The notes below the pieces were generated by a model, which was not told the origin of the DNA, made no database searches, and saw only the letters and a program-made list of their open reading frames with translations. From the NCBI RefSeq assembly GCF_000314995.1, contig NZ_BAEO01000027.1:217733-281732 (forward strand): a DNA stretch of 64,000 nt, given 5' to 3'. The position numbers and the translations under genes are program-made. Of this stretch, positions 46,101 to 54,700 are shown one piece after another. Source of the stretch: Paraglaciecola arctica BSs20135 (GTDB taxonomy: Bacteria > Pseudomonadota > Gammaproteobacteria > Enterobacterales > Alteromonadaceae). How positions within the stretch are numbered: the stretch's first letter is position 1; every line of letters begins with the position of its first letter.

Positions 46101-48533
46101 TGTTTGGCTATTGTTCGTAACAGGTATGCTTTCATCAGTATCTGTTGCGATAGAAGATTTATTCACTAATGTCCACGGCGTATTTGCTCCATCCCAACCA
46201 GGACGCACTTTCAAGGTGATGGTTTCGGTTTCATTCCTTGTCAAGGTGCCAATATTACAAGTTAAAGTATTACCAGCTAACGCTGAACAACTTCCTTTCG
46301 AAGGGTTTGTTGATATTAATTCATAAGTTCTTGAGCTGTCGGGTGTGAACTCGTGTGTTACCACAACATTAGCCGCACTAGAAGGGCCATTATTTTTAAA
46401 ACTTAAAACATAAGTGCTTTCTGTACCTGCTTCGGTATTGTCAGGTGAAATTGATAAGGTTGTCATTTCAACATCGGCAATAGGGTCAATTGTTATGCCA
46501 ACACTGGCAGTATTATTTGCTGTGTTTTGTTCACCTAAAATTTGAGAATATACGCTGGCGGTATTAGTAAAAGTACCATCGTATAAGCCACGTGCAGTGG
46601 TAATGGTAATTATGACCGTGTCAGCACCGGTACCAGTAGTACCACCAAAAGTTTCATTATCATTTAATACACATTGTACCGTTGCGTTTGATATACCACA
46701 GGTGAAATTTTGTTGTGAGCCTCCAGTAATATTTGCAGTTACCAGTGTTTCACCATTAACAAACCCTGGAATAGTATCCTGAATAACTACACCGTTATCA
46801 GTGCCCGTATCAACAATATCCTTGCCAGTATTTGATACGGTTAATACATAAGTTATGGTGCTTTCGCCCACTTCTAATACATCATTAACTCCGCCAGTAG
46901 TAGCCACTGTTTTAGTAATGGCTAAATCAGCTATGTCGGTTGTGCTGTTTGCCGTGCCGTCAGTACAGTGATTACCAGGAACAGGATCAGATTGCCCGCC
47001 AATATCGCGTGCACAGGCGGTATTTGTTAATGAACCGGCATTTGTTGCTACAGTTACTATATCAAGGTAAGAGCTATCTGCACCGTTGATGAGCTGCAAA
47101 CTATATTCACAAGTGACATCGCCACCAAGTGTTCCAGGGGTAGGGTGGGTACAAGTCCAATTATTACCTGTGAATGTGCCATTATAGGTTTCGTTCGGAC
47201 TTAAACTATCAACCACAGTAACTGTACCTGTTGTGGTCTGTGGACCATAGTTATGCACTCGAATTCTACTGTTCATTGATTCACCTAATGCAACCGGATT
47301 AGGTGTTTTTACTTTGGTTATTGCTAAATCTGCACCATCTGGCACAACGTTAAAGGTAACATCATCGTCATTATTCGCAGGAATAGGATCGCTTGTGTCG
47401 CTAGTAATACCGGCATTGTTAACGATACCTGTGCCCGAAGTGGGGACGTCAGTGGTAATCACAATATCGTCGGTTTCTCCAACGTTATAAGAAGTGCGAG
47501 TACACTCTACTGTTGTCGTTACATTTAGTGTCGAAGTACATGTCCAACCAGAAGCTGAGAAACTTGGGTTGTCGAATCCTGCGGGTAAGGCATCTGTAAC
47601 GACAACATTATCAGCGTTAAAAGGGCCAAGGTTTCTTGGTCTTAGGGTAAAGCTGGTAGTGGCACCGCCAACAACTGGGCTAGCTACCGTTTTAGTGATG
47701 CTTAAATCTGTGCCTTCAGATATGACAGTATTTGCTGAAGAAGTGTTATTACTTAAATAAGGGTCATTTACCGTTGGGTTTGTTGTGCTGACCTCTGCTA
47801 AGTTAGTCACTGTACCTGTTATGGCGCCAGTCACTTTTACATTAAGTGTGATTGCTGGTGCGCTGTCCCCACTGTCAATGTTGCTTCTATTACAAGTAAC
47901 TGTTTGTCCTGAGTTGCTACAACTCCAGCCTGAACCATTAGCAGACACATAACTAATACCAGTGGGTAACGTATCAGTTACTGTGATTGTGTTGGAATGA
48001 TCAGGGCCAATATTATTAATATTTAACGTGTAATTATAGAGTGCGCCCGCTGATACCGCACTAGGGTTACTTGTTTGTACAATATTTAAGTCAGCGCCAT
48101 TACCAATAGTGGTGTTTTGTGTCTCATTATTATTACTAGTATCACTATCTGTTGAGTCTGTGGTAACTGTAGTTGTTAACGCTATGGTATTACCCGTCCC
48201 AACGCTTGTTTTTACCACTAAGTTGACGTTGGTTACTACTGATCCAACAAAATCGCCAAAACTACACGTTACTATACCTGGAGTGCCGCCATCATGAGAA
48301 CAGTCAGTATCATCCACCGATACAAAACTTGTTGATGCTGGCAAAGGAGTCGCTAAAGTGACATTAACTGCGGTGTCATTATGGGCGTTTAATAATGCGA
48401 TGGCATAGGTGATCTCTCCACCACGGGGAGCGGGATCAGGCGAGTCGGTTAATGTTGATATTTGTACATCAACGGCAGTTGCTGAAAACGAGAGCAGCAT
48501 TAATGCTGACAATGATAAGATTTTTTTAATCAT
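40176..48533 (-). CDS. Giant secreted DUF11 / SdrD-B repeat protein, 2785 residues
   Basis: A Sec signal peptide (cut after SATA, residue 20) precedes eight DUF11 domains (residues about 21-1108, each starting ADL.I.K). Then come ten SdrD-B (Cna-B-like) domains of 116-121 residues (about 1109-2291). Each opens I.GTV..D.NDDG...DE, a calcium-loop-like acidic motif, and ends YNFGE or NNFAEL. A further carboxypeptidase-regulatory-like unit, one more DUF11 and one more SdrD-B repeat follow, with a short C-terminal domain. No LPXTG, membrane anchor, PEP-CTERM or type I secretion signal is visible. It resembles stalk-like surface adhesins. The overlapping barrel gene is the likely secretion or anchoring partner. 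Confidence 0.85.
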   Translation of the reverse strand: MIKKILSLSALMLLSFSATAVDVQISTLTDSPDPAPRGGEITYAIALLNAHNDTAVNVTLATPLPASTSFVSVDDTDCSHDGGTPGIVTCSFGDFVGSVVTNVNLVVKTSVGTGNTIALTTTVTTDSTDSDTSNNNETQNTTIGNGADLNIVQTSNPSAVSAGALYNYTLNINNIGPDHSNTITVTDTLPTGISYVSANGSGWSCSNSGQTVTCNRSNIDSGDSAPAITLNVKVTGAITGTVTNLAEVSTTNPTVNDPYLSNNTSSANTVISEGTDLSITKTVASPVVGGATTSFTLRPRNLGPFNADNVVVTDALPAGFDNPSFSASGWTCTSTLNVTTTVECTRTSYNVGETDDIVITTDVPTSGTGIVNNAGITSDTSDPIPANNDDDVTFNVVPDGADLAITKVKTPNPVALGESMNSRIRVHNYGPQTTTGTVTVVDSLSPNETYNGTFTGNNWTCTHPTPGTLGGDVTCEYSLQLINGADSSYLDIVTVATNAGSLTNTACARDIGGQSDPVPGNHCTDGTANSTTDIADLAITKTVATTGGVNDVLEVGESTITYVLTVSNTGKDIVDTGTDNGVVIQDTIPGFVNGETLVTANITGGSQQNFTCGISNATVQCVLNDNETFGGTTGTGADTVIITITTARGLYDGTFTNTASVYSQILGEQNTANNTASVGITIDPIADVEMTTLSISPDNTEAGTESTYVLSFKNNGPSSAANVVVTHEFTPDSSRTYELISTNPSKGSCSALAGNTLTCNIGTLTRNETETITLKVRPGWDGANTPWTLVNKSSIATDTDESIPVTNNSQTADLNVIKADLDLLVNNTDVSDPVGWALAPGAFPGSLNNIIIYEIEMTNQGPSLATGVKLTDVMTPKAGKQITFLCDDASSAGCTVDTSICNNTNTSATGAATITTVCSLPDDIPANTTTTRYLYFKADTNTAPDATGDTHSNLATISSNEDDLIPTNDSEGETTSLRALVDLAVTKAPSKASVSINEPFNWDIVVTNNGPGDSADSALSDNLPAGMQLTSPPVPSQGNCTGIAGDNSFTCDLNTIVSGANTTVTVPVKVTAMPGGGSTSNTATISSFGVDSDDSNDSDTGTVTVTESSIAGTVYNDQDDDGSIDASEHGIATVTMKLTGIDNWGNTINETVVTDANGDYIFDHLPTSDANGYTVTETHPANFDDGLENLNGTIDNSSRITDVIAAITLPTNTDIINYDFGELGKASLQGSVWYDANNDGIKDVAETTAIANTLITLTGTETVSGKAVNFTNTTDVNGEYQFTNLTAGTYIITETQPTTWSDGSEQLGDKGGNKATNDTFSAITLTANQSGTGYNFGEQGGSISGYVYRDPNDNGIFDNGEAAISNVQVTLTGTDNNGFTINLTSTTDTNGFYKILGLPASDATGYTLTETQPSLIFDGKDTVGTIAAASVGTLANDVISAIVLPVNGEGIDYNFGEGGDIASSISGTVFIDLNDDGINDADEAIIENVTITLTGTNSLGVTINKTQTTNVVGQYSFNNLAPSNANGYTITEAQPTNFEDGLDSKQGQVLVNSRTSDVISKVILGIDEHLPNNNFAELYPNKISGTVFIDTNDDGIQTSDELGIEGVSITLTGTDNLNRVISKTLLTDENGDYSFTNLPENSVTGYTITESHPSKFEDGLDSKLEQVIIDSRTSDVIDMLTLKSNEHLTENNFAELYSGKISGTVFIDGNNDGSQATDELGIENVSLTLTGTDYLNRAVSETLVTNANGEYTFTHLPASDVNGYTVTEAQPSNYVDGLDSKLGQVIVNSRTTDVVEMLVLADHQHLTANDFAELELGKISGSVYIDANDDGVKDSAETGIEGVTVTLTGVDFTGTSVTSVLTTDEQGDYSFDNLLPSDENGYQITENQPEELLDGLESIDSIVIAGSRFNDAITSIVLATNQELDNYNFGELDTASLSGTVWVDENDNGIIDDDEAMRIANVTITLSGIESHVAVGGTPQEVTATTVTDENGDYSFTMLSAGEYSITQEHPSAWMDGKDHLGTLSGELGNDLIEAIKLNAGQNGTDYNFGERGSDLQGVIYNDLNNNAQREPNEAGIPEVEMTLTGTDSNGQPVNRITHTLVDGQYLFEHLPLPNAEGYQVHETQPEQVDDGKDSLGSHGGTLENDLISEIIFTTHFTHATEYNFGELIRDPARISGMVWLDSNHNRSEDDGNGLEGWTVQLIDSRDNEKDNLNVIPIATVITGKDGTYLFDGLPPGEYEVRFIHPQGGVIYGYPVSDEPGVDLAAGTIRKLILEAGEHIDEQNLPIDPSGVVYDSETRETVAGATVTLVAPPGFDPDRDLIGGQDNMSQITGDDGLYQFLFFTSAPSGVYRLTVTEPMGYLPGISTQIPACINTPNILSSPSPALVQLNDTPPQIGAVIHDVNNCGTSSADFKQGENSTQYYLSFTINPQLPSANVLNNHIPVDPMNGEMLGVVKSTPTTNATRGDLVPYSITVTNNLERQLNNIAVVDQLPPGFKYVLGSAKIDGMTLEPEVNNRQLIWNNIDFDVLAQHSFTLMTVIGAGVGEGEYINQAWGQAGDLSRIITNVANATVRIVPDPLFDCSDIIGKVFNDKNINGYQDKDEMGLPAVRIATAQGLLVTTDKDGRYHIACAEVPNSLRGSNFILKVDERTLPSGFRISTENPRVVRLTRGKLVKANFGATIHRVVRIQLNAMAFDGNTLLAEHQEALNKTIQALQLKPSILRLAYQQDDETEEVVSERIEQLTEKIELQWQDCDCQYELIIEQEITLAGDDLELLNQTGSANHE
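41661..45209 (-). repeat. Array of ten SdrD-B coding repeats
   Basis: Ten units of about 348-363 bases each code for one SdrD-B domain. Units 4-7 are most alike (KISGTVFID, LTLTGTD, DGLDSK, NNFAEL), which points to recent duplication by unequal recombination. Unit number may differ between strains. Confidence 0.85.
45210..48473 (-). repeat. Array of eight DUF11 coding repeats
   Basis: Eight divergent units of roughly 380-490 bases each encode one DUF11 immunoglobulin-like domain. Nearly every unit has one or two cysteine pairs (for example WSC...VTC). They are far less similar to each other than the SdrD-B units, so they are older. Confidence 0.8.
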
Positions 48534-48648
48534 GGATCACCAATATGTTGGTTAAAAGATATTGTTATTTTTTATACTTCTAGTGACGATTCATTTGATT
48601 TGATTAAAAAAATGAATTTTGTAAAACATTGATATAAAAATAAAAAGT

Positions 48649-48680
48649 TTCGAAACACTGCTGTTCAGGAGTGTTTCGAA
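48649..48680 (-). terminator. Rho-independent terminator after the carbonic-anhydrase-like genes
   Basis: TTCGAAACACT and AGTGTTTCGAA form an 11-base perfect stem with a ten-base loop. On the minus strand it is followed by ACTTTTTATTTTTA. It separates the carbonic-anhydrase-like unit from the giant repeat-protein gene. Confidence 0.85.
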
Positions 48681-48706
48681 TGCAATTTATAATCTAATAG
48701 AGGTAG

Positions 48707-49606
48707 TTAATTAATTTGCGAAAGCAATTTAGGATTTTGTACTAAGTTTCTAACGCCGTGGGCATGGTCTTCTTCAAAGACATTTCCCTTACACCATTGA
48801 CCAACACTTTCAATATTAACCTTGGCAACTAGAGGTCTGACACTCCAGCTTACTTGATAAGGTGAGCCTTCTTCATTATATCCAGGTCCTGTTGTTGAGC
48901 CTGTATATGAAACAGGAACACCTGTGTCATCAGGAATATTTAATACTTGATTTTTTCCTGTGGTTTTTGCGTATGCTGTTAAATCAGCAAAATCGAGGGC
49001 GTCTGCGTCATTTACAAGTACATACACTTGAGTTTCTACTTTTAATTGTGGGTTCTTGATTGCATCATTAAAACACGCACCTAAAGTTGGGCCTGGGTCT
49101 ACTTGCGCTGTAGAATGGACATAGTGCACTTCTATTGTTGCGCCAGGTTCCAAAGAGCCGTGATCACTAGGACAAACTTCTTCAGCCGTCGATGCAAGTT
49201 CACTTTCAGATAATTGCCCTGAATACTGATAACCGCTGCCATAGCCATGACCGTCGCCATTACCGGCATATTCAGTGAATTCTCCACCTTGATGTTCAGC
49301 GTTTTCATGAAAATGAATATTACAAAGGTTCATATCTTCTGCTGAAAGTGTTGCGGTAAATGAAATGGCATTATCACCATTAATATCATCTATAAAACGT
49401 GGTGATTGAGGGCCAAATCCTTTGTCAGTTGTATTGGCTTCTAGCGCAGCTCTCTGATCCGCAATAATTTCATCTGCAACAGCATCAGAATGCTCTTCTT
49501 CTACGACTTCTTCTTCAACTATAACTTCTTTATCAGAGTCTGAATTACACGCACTCAGACCAAGTACACTGAATCCTAAAAGACCAATCAGTAATTTCTT
49601 TTTCAT
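48707..49606 (-). CDS. Delta-class carbonic anhydrase-like lipoprotein
   Basis: A 299-residue lipoprotein (ATG 49606 after GGAG; lipobox LSAC) with an acidic linker (EEEVVEEEH). Its catalytic part is about 75 percent alike to the neighbouring protein by eye. The metal-site candidates are the two His of NIHFHENAEH and the His of EVHYVHS, as expected for the three-His zinc site of alpha- and delta-class carbonic anhydrases. Cys pairs suggest disulfides in the periplasm. Family members interconvert CO2 and bicarbonate. The class call rests on motif memory, and activity is not shown by sequence alone. Confidence 0.72.
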   Translation of the reverse strand: MKKKLLIGLLGFSVLGLSACNSDSDKEVIVEEEVVEEEHSDAVADEIIADQRAALEANTTDKGFGPQSPRFIDDINGDNAISFTATLSAEDMNLCNIHFHENAEHQGGEFTEYAGNGDGHGYGSGYQYSGQLSESELASTAEEVCPSDHGSLEPGATIEVHYVHSTAQVDPGPTLGACFNDAIKNPQLKVETQVYVLVNDADALDFADLTAYAKTTGKNQVLNIPDDTGVPVSYTGSTTGPGYNEEGSPYQVSWSVRPLVAKVNIESVGQWCKGNVFEEDHAHGVRNLVQNPKLLSQIN

Positions 49607-49679
49607 ACATTCTACTCCAAATTTTATTACCACAAACCGTTCACTTTCTTTGAAATCAACCTAAAACCATATGAAACAG

Positions 49680-50534
49680 TTAGTTGATTTCTGAGAGTAA
49701 GTTAGGGTTTTGAACTAAGTTTCTTACACCGTGTGCATGATCTTCTTCAAAGACATTTCCCTGACACCAGGTGCCCACACTTTCAATATTTACTTTGGCA
49801 ACTTGAGGTCTGACACTCCAAGTTACTTGGTATGGAGAACCTTCCTCATTGTAACCAGGGCCTGTTGTTGAGCCGGCGTATTGGATCGGGGTGCCAGTGT
49901 TAGTCGGGATATTCATTGCTTGGTTTTTACCCGTAGTTTTTTCATGAGCAGTTAGAGTAGTAAAGTCAAGGGCATCAGCATCATTCACAAGAACATACAC
50001 CTGAGTTTCTACTCTTAGTTGTGGATTCCCGATAGCGTCATTGAAACACGCTCCTAAAGTTGTTCCTGGATCAACCTGTGAGGTGGAATGTACATAATGA
50101 ACTTCAATGGTTGCACCAGGCTCTAAAGAACCGTGCGAACTTGGACAAGTTTCTTCAGCCGTTGCTGTAAGTTCAGTTTCTGTTAGCGCGCCTATATACT
50201 TGTAGCCACTGTGATAACCATGTCCATCACCGTTACCAGCATATTCAGTGAATTCACCACCTTTATGTTCGGCGTTTTCATGAAAATGAATATTACAAAG
50301 GTTCATATCTTCTACCAAAGGTGCGGTATCAAATAAAATAGCGTTCTCCCCCAAGGCAAGAGCAATATCGCGAGGAGATTGAGGGCCAAAACCTTTACCA
50401 TCTGTGTTGGTTGCTAATTCAGCTCTTTGATGTGCAATTTCATCATCTGAAACAGCATCATCCGATGACGCAAACGCTGCCGATGTGGCAAGTGCAGTGA
50501 AAACACTGGCGGCTAAAAACATTTTATTATTCAT
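49680..50534 (-). CDS. Delta-class carbonic anhydrase-like periplasmic protein
   Basis: A 284-residue paralogue of the downstream lipoprotein, with a plain Sec signal (cut near AFA-SSDD) instead of a lipobox. It would therefore be soluble in the periplasm while its sister is membrane-anchored. It shares GFGPQSPRDI, His83/His85/His90 in NIHFHENAEH, His146 and His149 in EVHYVHS, and the long end VKVNIESVG.WC.GNVFEEDHAHGVRNLVQNP. The upstream gene encodes a small barrel protein with a nearly identical start (MNNKM). Bicarbonate supply or pH control is inference. Confidence 0.74.
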   Translation of the reverse strand: MNNKMFLAASVFTALATSAAFASSDDAVSDDEIAHQRAELATNTDGKGFGPQSPRDIALALGENAILFDTAPLVEDMNLCNIHFHENAEHKGGEFTEYAGNGDGHGYHSGYKYIGALTETELTATAEETCPSSHGSLEPGATIEVHYVHSTSQVDPGTTLGACFNDAIGNPQLRVETQVYVLVNDADALDFTTLTAHEKTTGKNQAMNIPTNTGTPIQYAGSTTGPGYNEEGSPYQVTWSVRPQVAKVNIESVGTWCQGNVFEEDHAHGVRNLVQNPNLLSEIN

Positions 50535-50661
50535 TCATCATTCCTTAGTTACGTATTTGATATAGCATTTACAACACTATAACTTGGAGTAAAAACACCA
50601 CGAGACAATAAATAACTTTTATAAATCAAGAGCTAAAGTTGTTTTGTGGTTTAATTAGGGC

Positions 50662-51177
50662 TTAAAAAGGTTTTACAAATGCCACACCAAAAACAGTGGC
50701 TGTTTCGCCATCAACAAAATCAAATGCTATTGTGGGAGCAACACCAATGTTGCCTACGTGAAAGTCATAACTAAATGATGCGCGAACCACATCTTCTTTA
50801 TGGCTACTATGATAATGAGGGTGTTCAATATCGCTATTGTCGGTATAACTCCCCACTTTTTCTTGGCCTATGCCTAAACCAATTCGTAACTCTTTCCATG
50901 GATGTAAATAAACGGCTGCAAGAGTAATATCAATACCGGCACCATGATGAGCCTCGTCGGTTTTTTCATAAACTAAACCCGCGCCCCATTGCTTTGAGAA
51001 TTTATATTCATATTCAATACCATAAGAGAATTCTGATTCGCCATCAGCATGGGTATAGCCGATAAAAACACCAGGGATATGTTTTGGGTCACCATGACCT
51101 GCATCATTTGATGCAAATACGGGGGCTGTTATTAAGGTGCCTAAAACACCTACAACTAATAACATTTTATTATTCAT
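50662..51177 (-). CDS. Small outer-membrane beta-barrel protein
   Basis: A 171-residue secreted protein with a signal peptide (cut near VFA-SND), alternating strands and a C-terminal Phe (GVAFVKPF), as in eight-stranded outer-membrane barrels. The N-terminal mature part is His-rich (GHGDPKH), and further His clusters lie around HPHYHSSHKED, which could bind metal. It starts with the same MNNKM as the carbonic-anhydrase-like protein, whose gene follows 128 bases downstream on the same strand. One copy of the triplicated promoter-like element lies 77 bases upstream of its start. Confidence 0.75.
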   Translation of the reverse strand: MNNKMLLVVGVLGTLITAPVFASNDAGHGDPKHIPGVFIGYTHADGESEFSYGIEYEYKFSKQWGAGLVYEKTDEAHHGAGIDITLAAVYLHPWKELRIGLGIGQEKVGSYTDNSDIEHPHYHSSHKEDVVRASFSYDFHVGNIGVAPTIAFDFVDGETATVFGVAFVKPF

Positions 51178-51253
51178 TTATTTATTCCTTCCTTAACTAG
51201 TTGATATCTCGTTTATGGCATCACAGATGAATTCCGAGATTATAATCAGGAGG

Positions 51254-51330
51254 TATGATAGGGTAAAAAACAGCTCAGACGTTTATCTGTATCGGGCGTT
51301 TTTTTATCAAAAACGGTCTAAATAGGCTGG
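51254..51330 (-). promoter_or_regulatory. Promoter-like repeat, copy 1 of 3
   Basis: This copy shares most of its bases with copies at 56628-56703 and 57919-57994. On the minus strand it holds TTGATA (51310-51305), a 17-base spacer and GATAAA (51287-51282), a plausible -35/-10 pair. The -35 box sits inside a near-perfect dyad, CGTTTTTGATAAAAAAACG. It lies upstream of the small barrel gene. The rest of the 51178-51777 gap holds only a weak 65-codon frame. Confidence 0.65.
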
Positions 51331-51777
51331 AATTATCGTTTTAGGTGGCTTAAATGTGGTTTTGGTATTTTATGAAAATAACTTCAGGATCATTGTCTGG
51401 AATACGACAATCATGACGTATTAATAAAAGCGATGAATAAACTGTTTAAAATGCCATCAAAAATAATAAAAGGAACTATTACTAGGTTTTGCTTTTGTAT
51501 GTTTTATTTAATTCACAATCTTGCCTGGTAGTTTCTATTGATCACTTGGTTCAACTGCAGGGATTAAATCACTCAAATGTGTAACCATCTTTCGATATAG
51601 TGATGGCATTATTTGGGTAGGTACAGAAACTGATGTCAATTGGTGCTTAAGTTGCCAGTTCAATGGGTTAGCCGCCCAAATGGTCGATACTGGTGAGATG
51701 CCTTTAAATGTTGCCCTATTTTTATTCTTCACGAATTTAAGTAGACTAAATAATTTTTTGTTTATAAGGTTCTTTCC

Positions 51778-54700
51778 TTGTTTAAGAAGATATTAATACA
51801 GTTTGCCATCTCTCTTTCAGCCTTAATTTTAGCACTACTATATTCTTCAACCTCATTTTCAAAAGAAACGACTATTCGCTTTCAGCACCTTAGTATTGAG
51901 GATGGTTTACCTCAAAATAGTGTGCTTACTATTCTTCAAGATAGCACTGGTTTTATGTGGTTTGGTACCGAAACTGGATTGGCTAGATATGATGGTTATA
52001 GTTTTAAAGTTTTTAAACACGATTTAAATGATAACAATTCACTTTCCCACAATTACATTACAAAAATTGTAGAAGACAGCCAAGGCAACCTTTGGATTGG
52101 GACGCGTGGGGGAGGGCTTAATTTTTTTAATACCCAAACTGAACTGTTTACTCATTATCGTCATCAATCTGACAATATTAACAGTCTAAGCCATGATTTT
52201 ATTTATAGCTTAATAGAAGATAACCAAGGCAATCTTTGGATTGGAACCGTGGGCGGTGGCCTTAATTTTTTTAATACCAAAAACCATGAGTTTACTCATT
52301 ACCGTCACCAGGAAAATGACTCAACAAGTTTAAGTCATGACAATGTCATGACTATTGTTGAAGATCATCACGACAATCTTTGGATTGGAACGGGTAATGG
52401 CCTTAATTATTTTAATATTAAAAATGAACAGTTTACTTCGTATCATCATAATCCTAATGACTTAAACAGTTTAAGCCATAACAATGTTTTTAGCATTGTA
52501 GAGGATTCCAAAGATAATCTTTGGATTGGAACTCGGGGTGGTGGCCTTAATTATTTTAATACAAAAAATGGCCAGTTTACCCATTACCGTCATCAAAAAA
52601 ATGATCCTAATAGTTTGAATAATGATTCCGTTTATACAGCTATTGAAGATAGCCAAGGCAATATTTGGGTTGGCACATTCGGTGGAGGACTTAGTTATTT
52701 TAATTCAAAAAGTAAGCAGTTTACTCAGTATCACCATCAGAGTAACAACCCCAATAGTTTAAGTCATGACGCTGTCATCAATCTTACAGAAGATAACCAA
52801 GGTAATATTTGGATTGGAACAGTGGGTGGGGGAGTCAATCATTTTAATATAAACAATGGACCATTTACCCATTACAGTCACCGAACCAATGACTTCAATA
52901 GTTTAAGTCATAACAATGTTTTTAGCATTTTAGAAGATAGTCAAGGTGATCTTTGGGTTGGAACACAAACCGGGGGGCTCAATCATTTTGACTCAAAAAA
53001 CAACCAGGTTACCCATTACCGTCATCAAGCCAATAACCTTAATAGTTTAAGTCATGACATTGTTGCGAGTGTAATAGAGGGTAGAGATGGCAATATTTGG
53101 ATTGGAACGAATAAAGGCGTTAATCATTTTAATATAAAAAACAAACAATTTACCCATTATAGCCATCAGATTAATGACTCGAATAGTTTAAGTCACGACG
53201 TTGTCTTGAGCATGATAAAAGACAGCCATGGTAATCTTTGGATTGGCACTTATAGTGGCGTCAATCATTTTAATACCACAAACAAGGAGTTTAGCCACTA
53301 TCGTCATCAAGACGATGATACGAATAGCTTAAGCAGTGACTCTGTTATGAGCATGCTAGAAGACAGCCAAGGTAACCTTTGGTTTGGCACATCTAAAGGA
53401 CTCAATCATTTTAATCCAAAAACTGAACAGTTTACCCACTACCGTCATAAAGCCAATGACTCAAATAGTTTAAGTAATGATGCTGTTTCAACTCTTACAG
53501 AAGATAGCCGCGGTAATATCTGGGTGGGTACCTATAATGGCCTAAACATGTTTGATACAAGATTAAACAAATTCAAAACCTACAATAAAGTCAATGGCTT
53601 ACCTGACAATGTTATTTATAGTACTGAGGAAGATAAGCAAGGGTATATATGGGTAAGCACTAATTTGGGGCTGTCACGTATGGAGCCTAAGACTGAAACA
53701 TTTAAGAACTATAATGTAAGTGATGGCCTGCAAAGTAACGAATTTAATGTTGGTGCATCTTTTAAAAGTAAAACCGGAGAATTATTCTTTGGTGGAATAA
53801 ATGGCTTAAATCGATTCTTTCCTGGAAATAGTAAGGACGATAAACAACCGCCCAAAGTCGTAATAACCAATATGTTATTATTGAATCAGTCAGTGCCTAT
53901 TGCCGCAACCGCTTCCCAAACAATAAATAGCCAAACTCCAGATAATCAAATAATCGAAAAAAATACCAACTTTAGCTTAACCAAAGCAATACATGCGACT
54001 AAATCTATAATATTGACCCATCGAGACAATATAATTACGTTTGAATTCTCGGCACTACACTATAGAAACACTAAAAAGAATAAATTTGCCTATAAGCTAG
54101 TGGGTTGGGATAAAGATTGGGTAAATACTGATTATAAAAATCGTAGAGCAACTTATACTAATTTACCTTTTGGTGAATATACCTTTAGAGTAAAAGCGAG
54201 CAATTCAGACGGTTATTGGAATGAACAAGGAGCTTCACTGCAAATAATGGTATTACCACCGCCATGGAAAACATGGTGGGCATATAGCTTGTATGGATTG
54301 ATTTTACTGATTGTAGTTTTTGTTTATATTCGTTCGCAACGACATAAATTGATTTTTGAAAGACAGCTCAATGCGCAATTAGAAAGTAAAGTTGAAGCAC
54401 GTACTAAAGAAAAACAGCATTTTATTGAAAATATATCACATGAATTAAAAACCCCATTAACCCTGATTTTTAACGCTTTAGAAACAATATCCAATGCCGA
54501 ATTAAGTGTTGAAAATAATAAAAAAATCAGCAATATCAAACATAATGGGCAACGTTTGTTAAACCTTGTAGAACAGTTGTTGTCTCTTGCCAATAATGAA
54601 AAGTCGACTGCGATAAAATCAATCGTTGCACTGTCTCATATTGGTAAACAAGTCATTAATAATTTTTCTACTTTTGCATCAGAAAGAGACCTGACTATTG

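Noticed and set aside
41661-48473. Sequence repeats that might suggest a CRISPR array
   Set aside because: The repeats are long, in frame and protein-coding, with no short direct repeats separated by unique spacers.
40176-48533. The giant repeat protein as a second substrate of the neighbouring sortase
   Set aside because: Its C terminus has no LPXTG-like motif, hydrophobic helix or basic tail; class GN sortases act on one dedicated target.
51535-51732. 65-codon minus-strand frame upstream of the hybrid regulator
   Set aside because: No ribosome-binding site or family likeness; composition is not convincing, and it overlaps the probable regulator promoter region. It could be a gene remnant.
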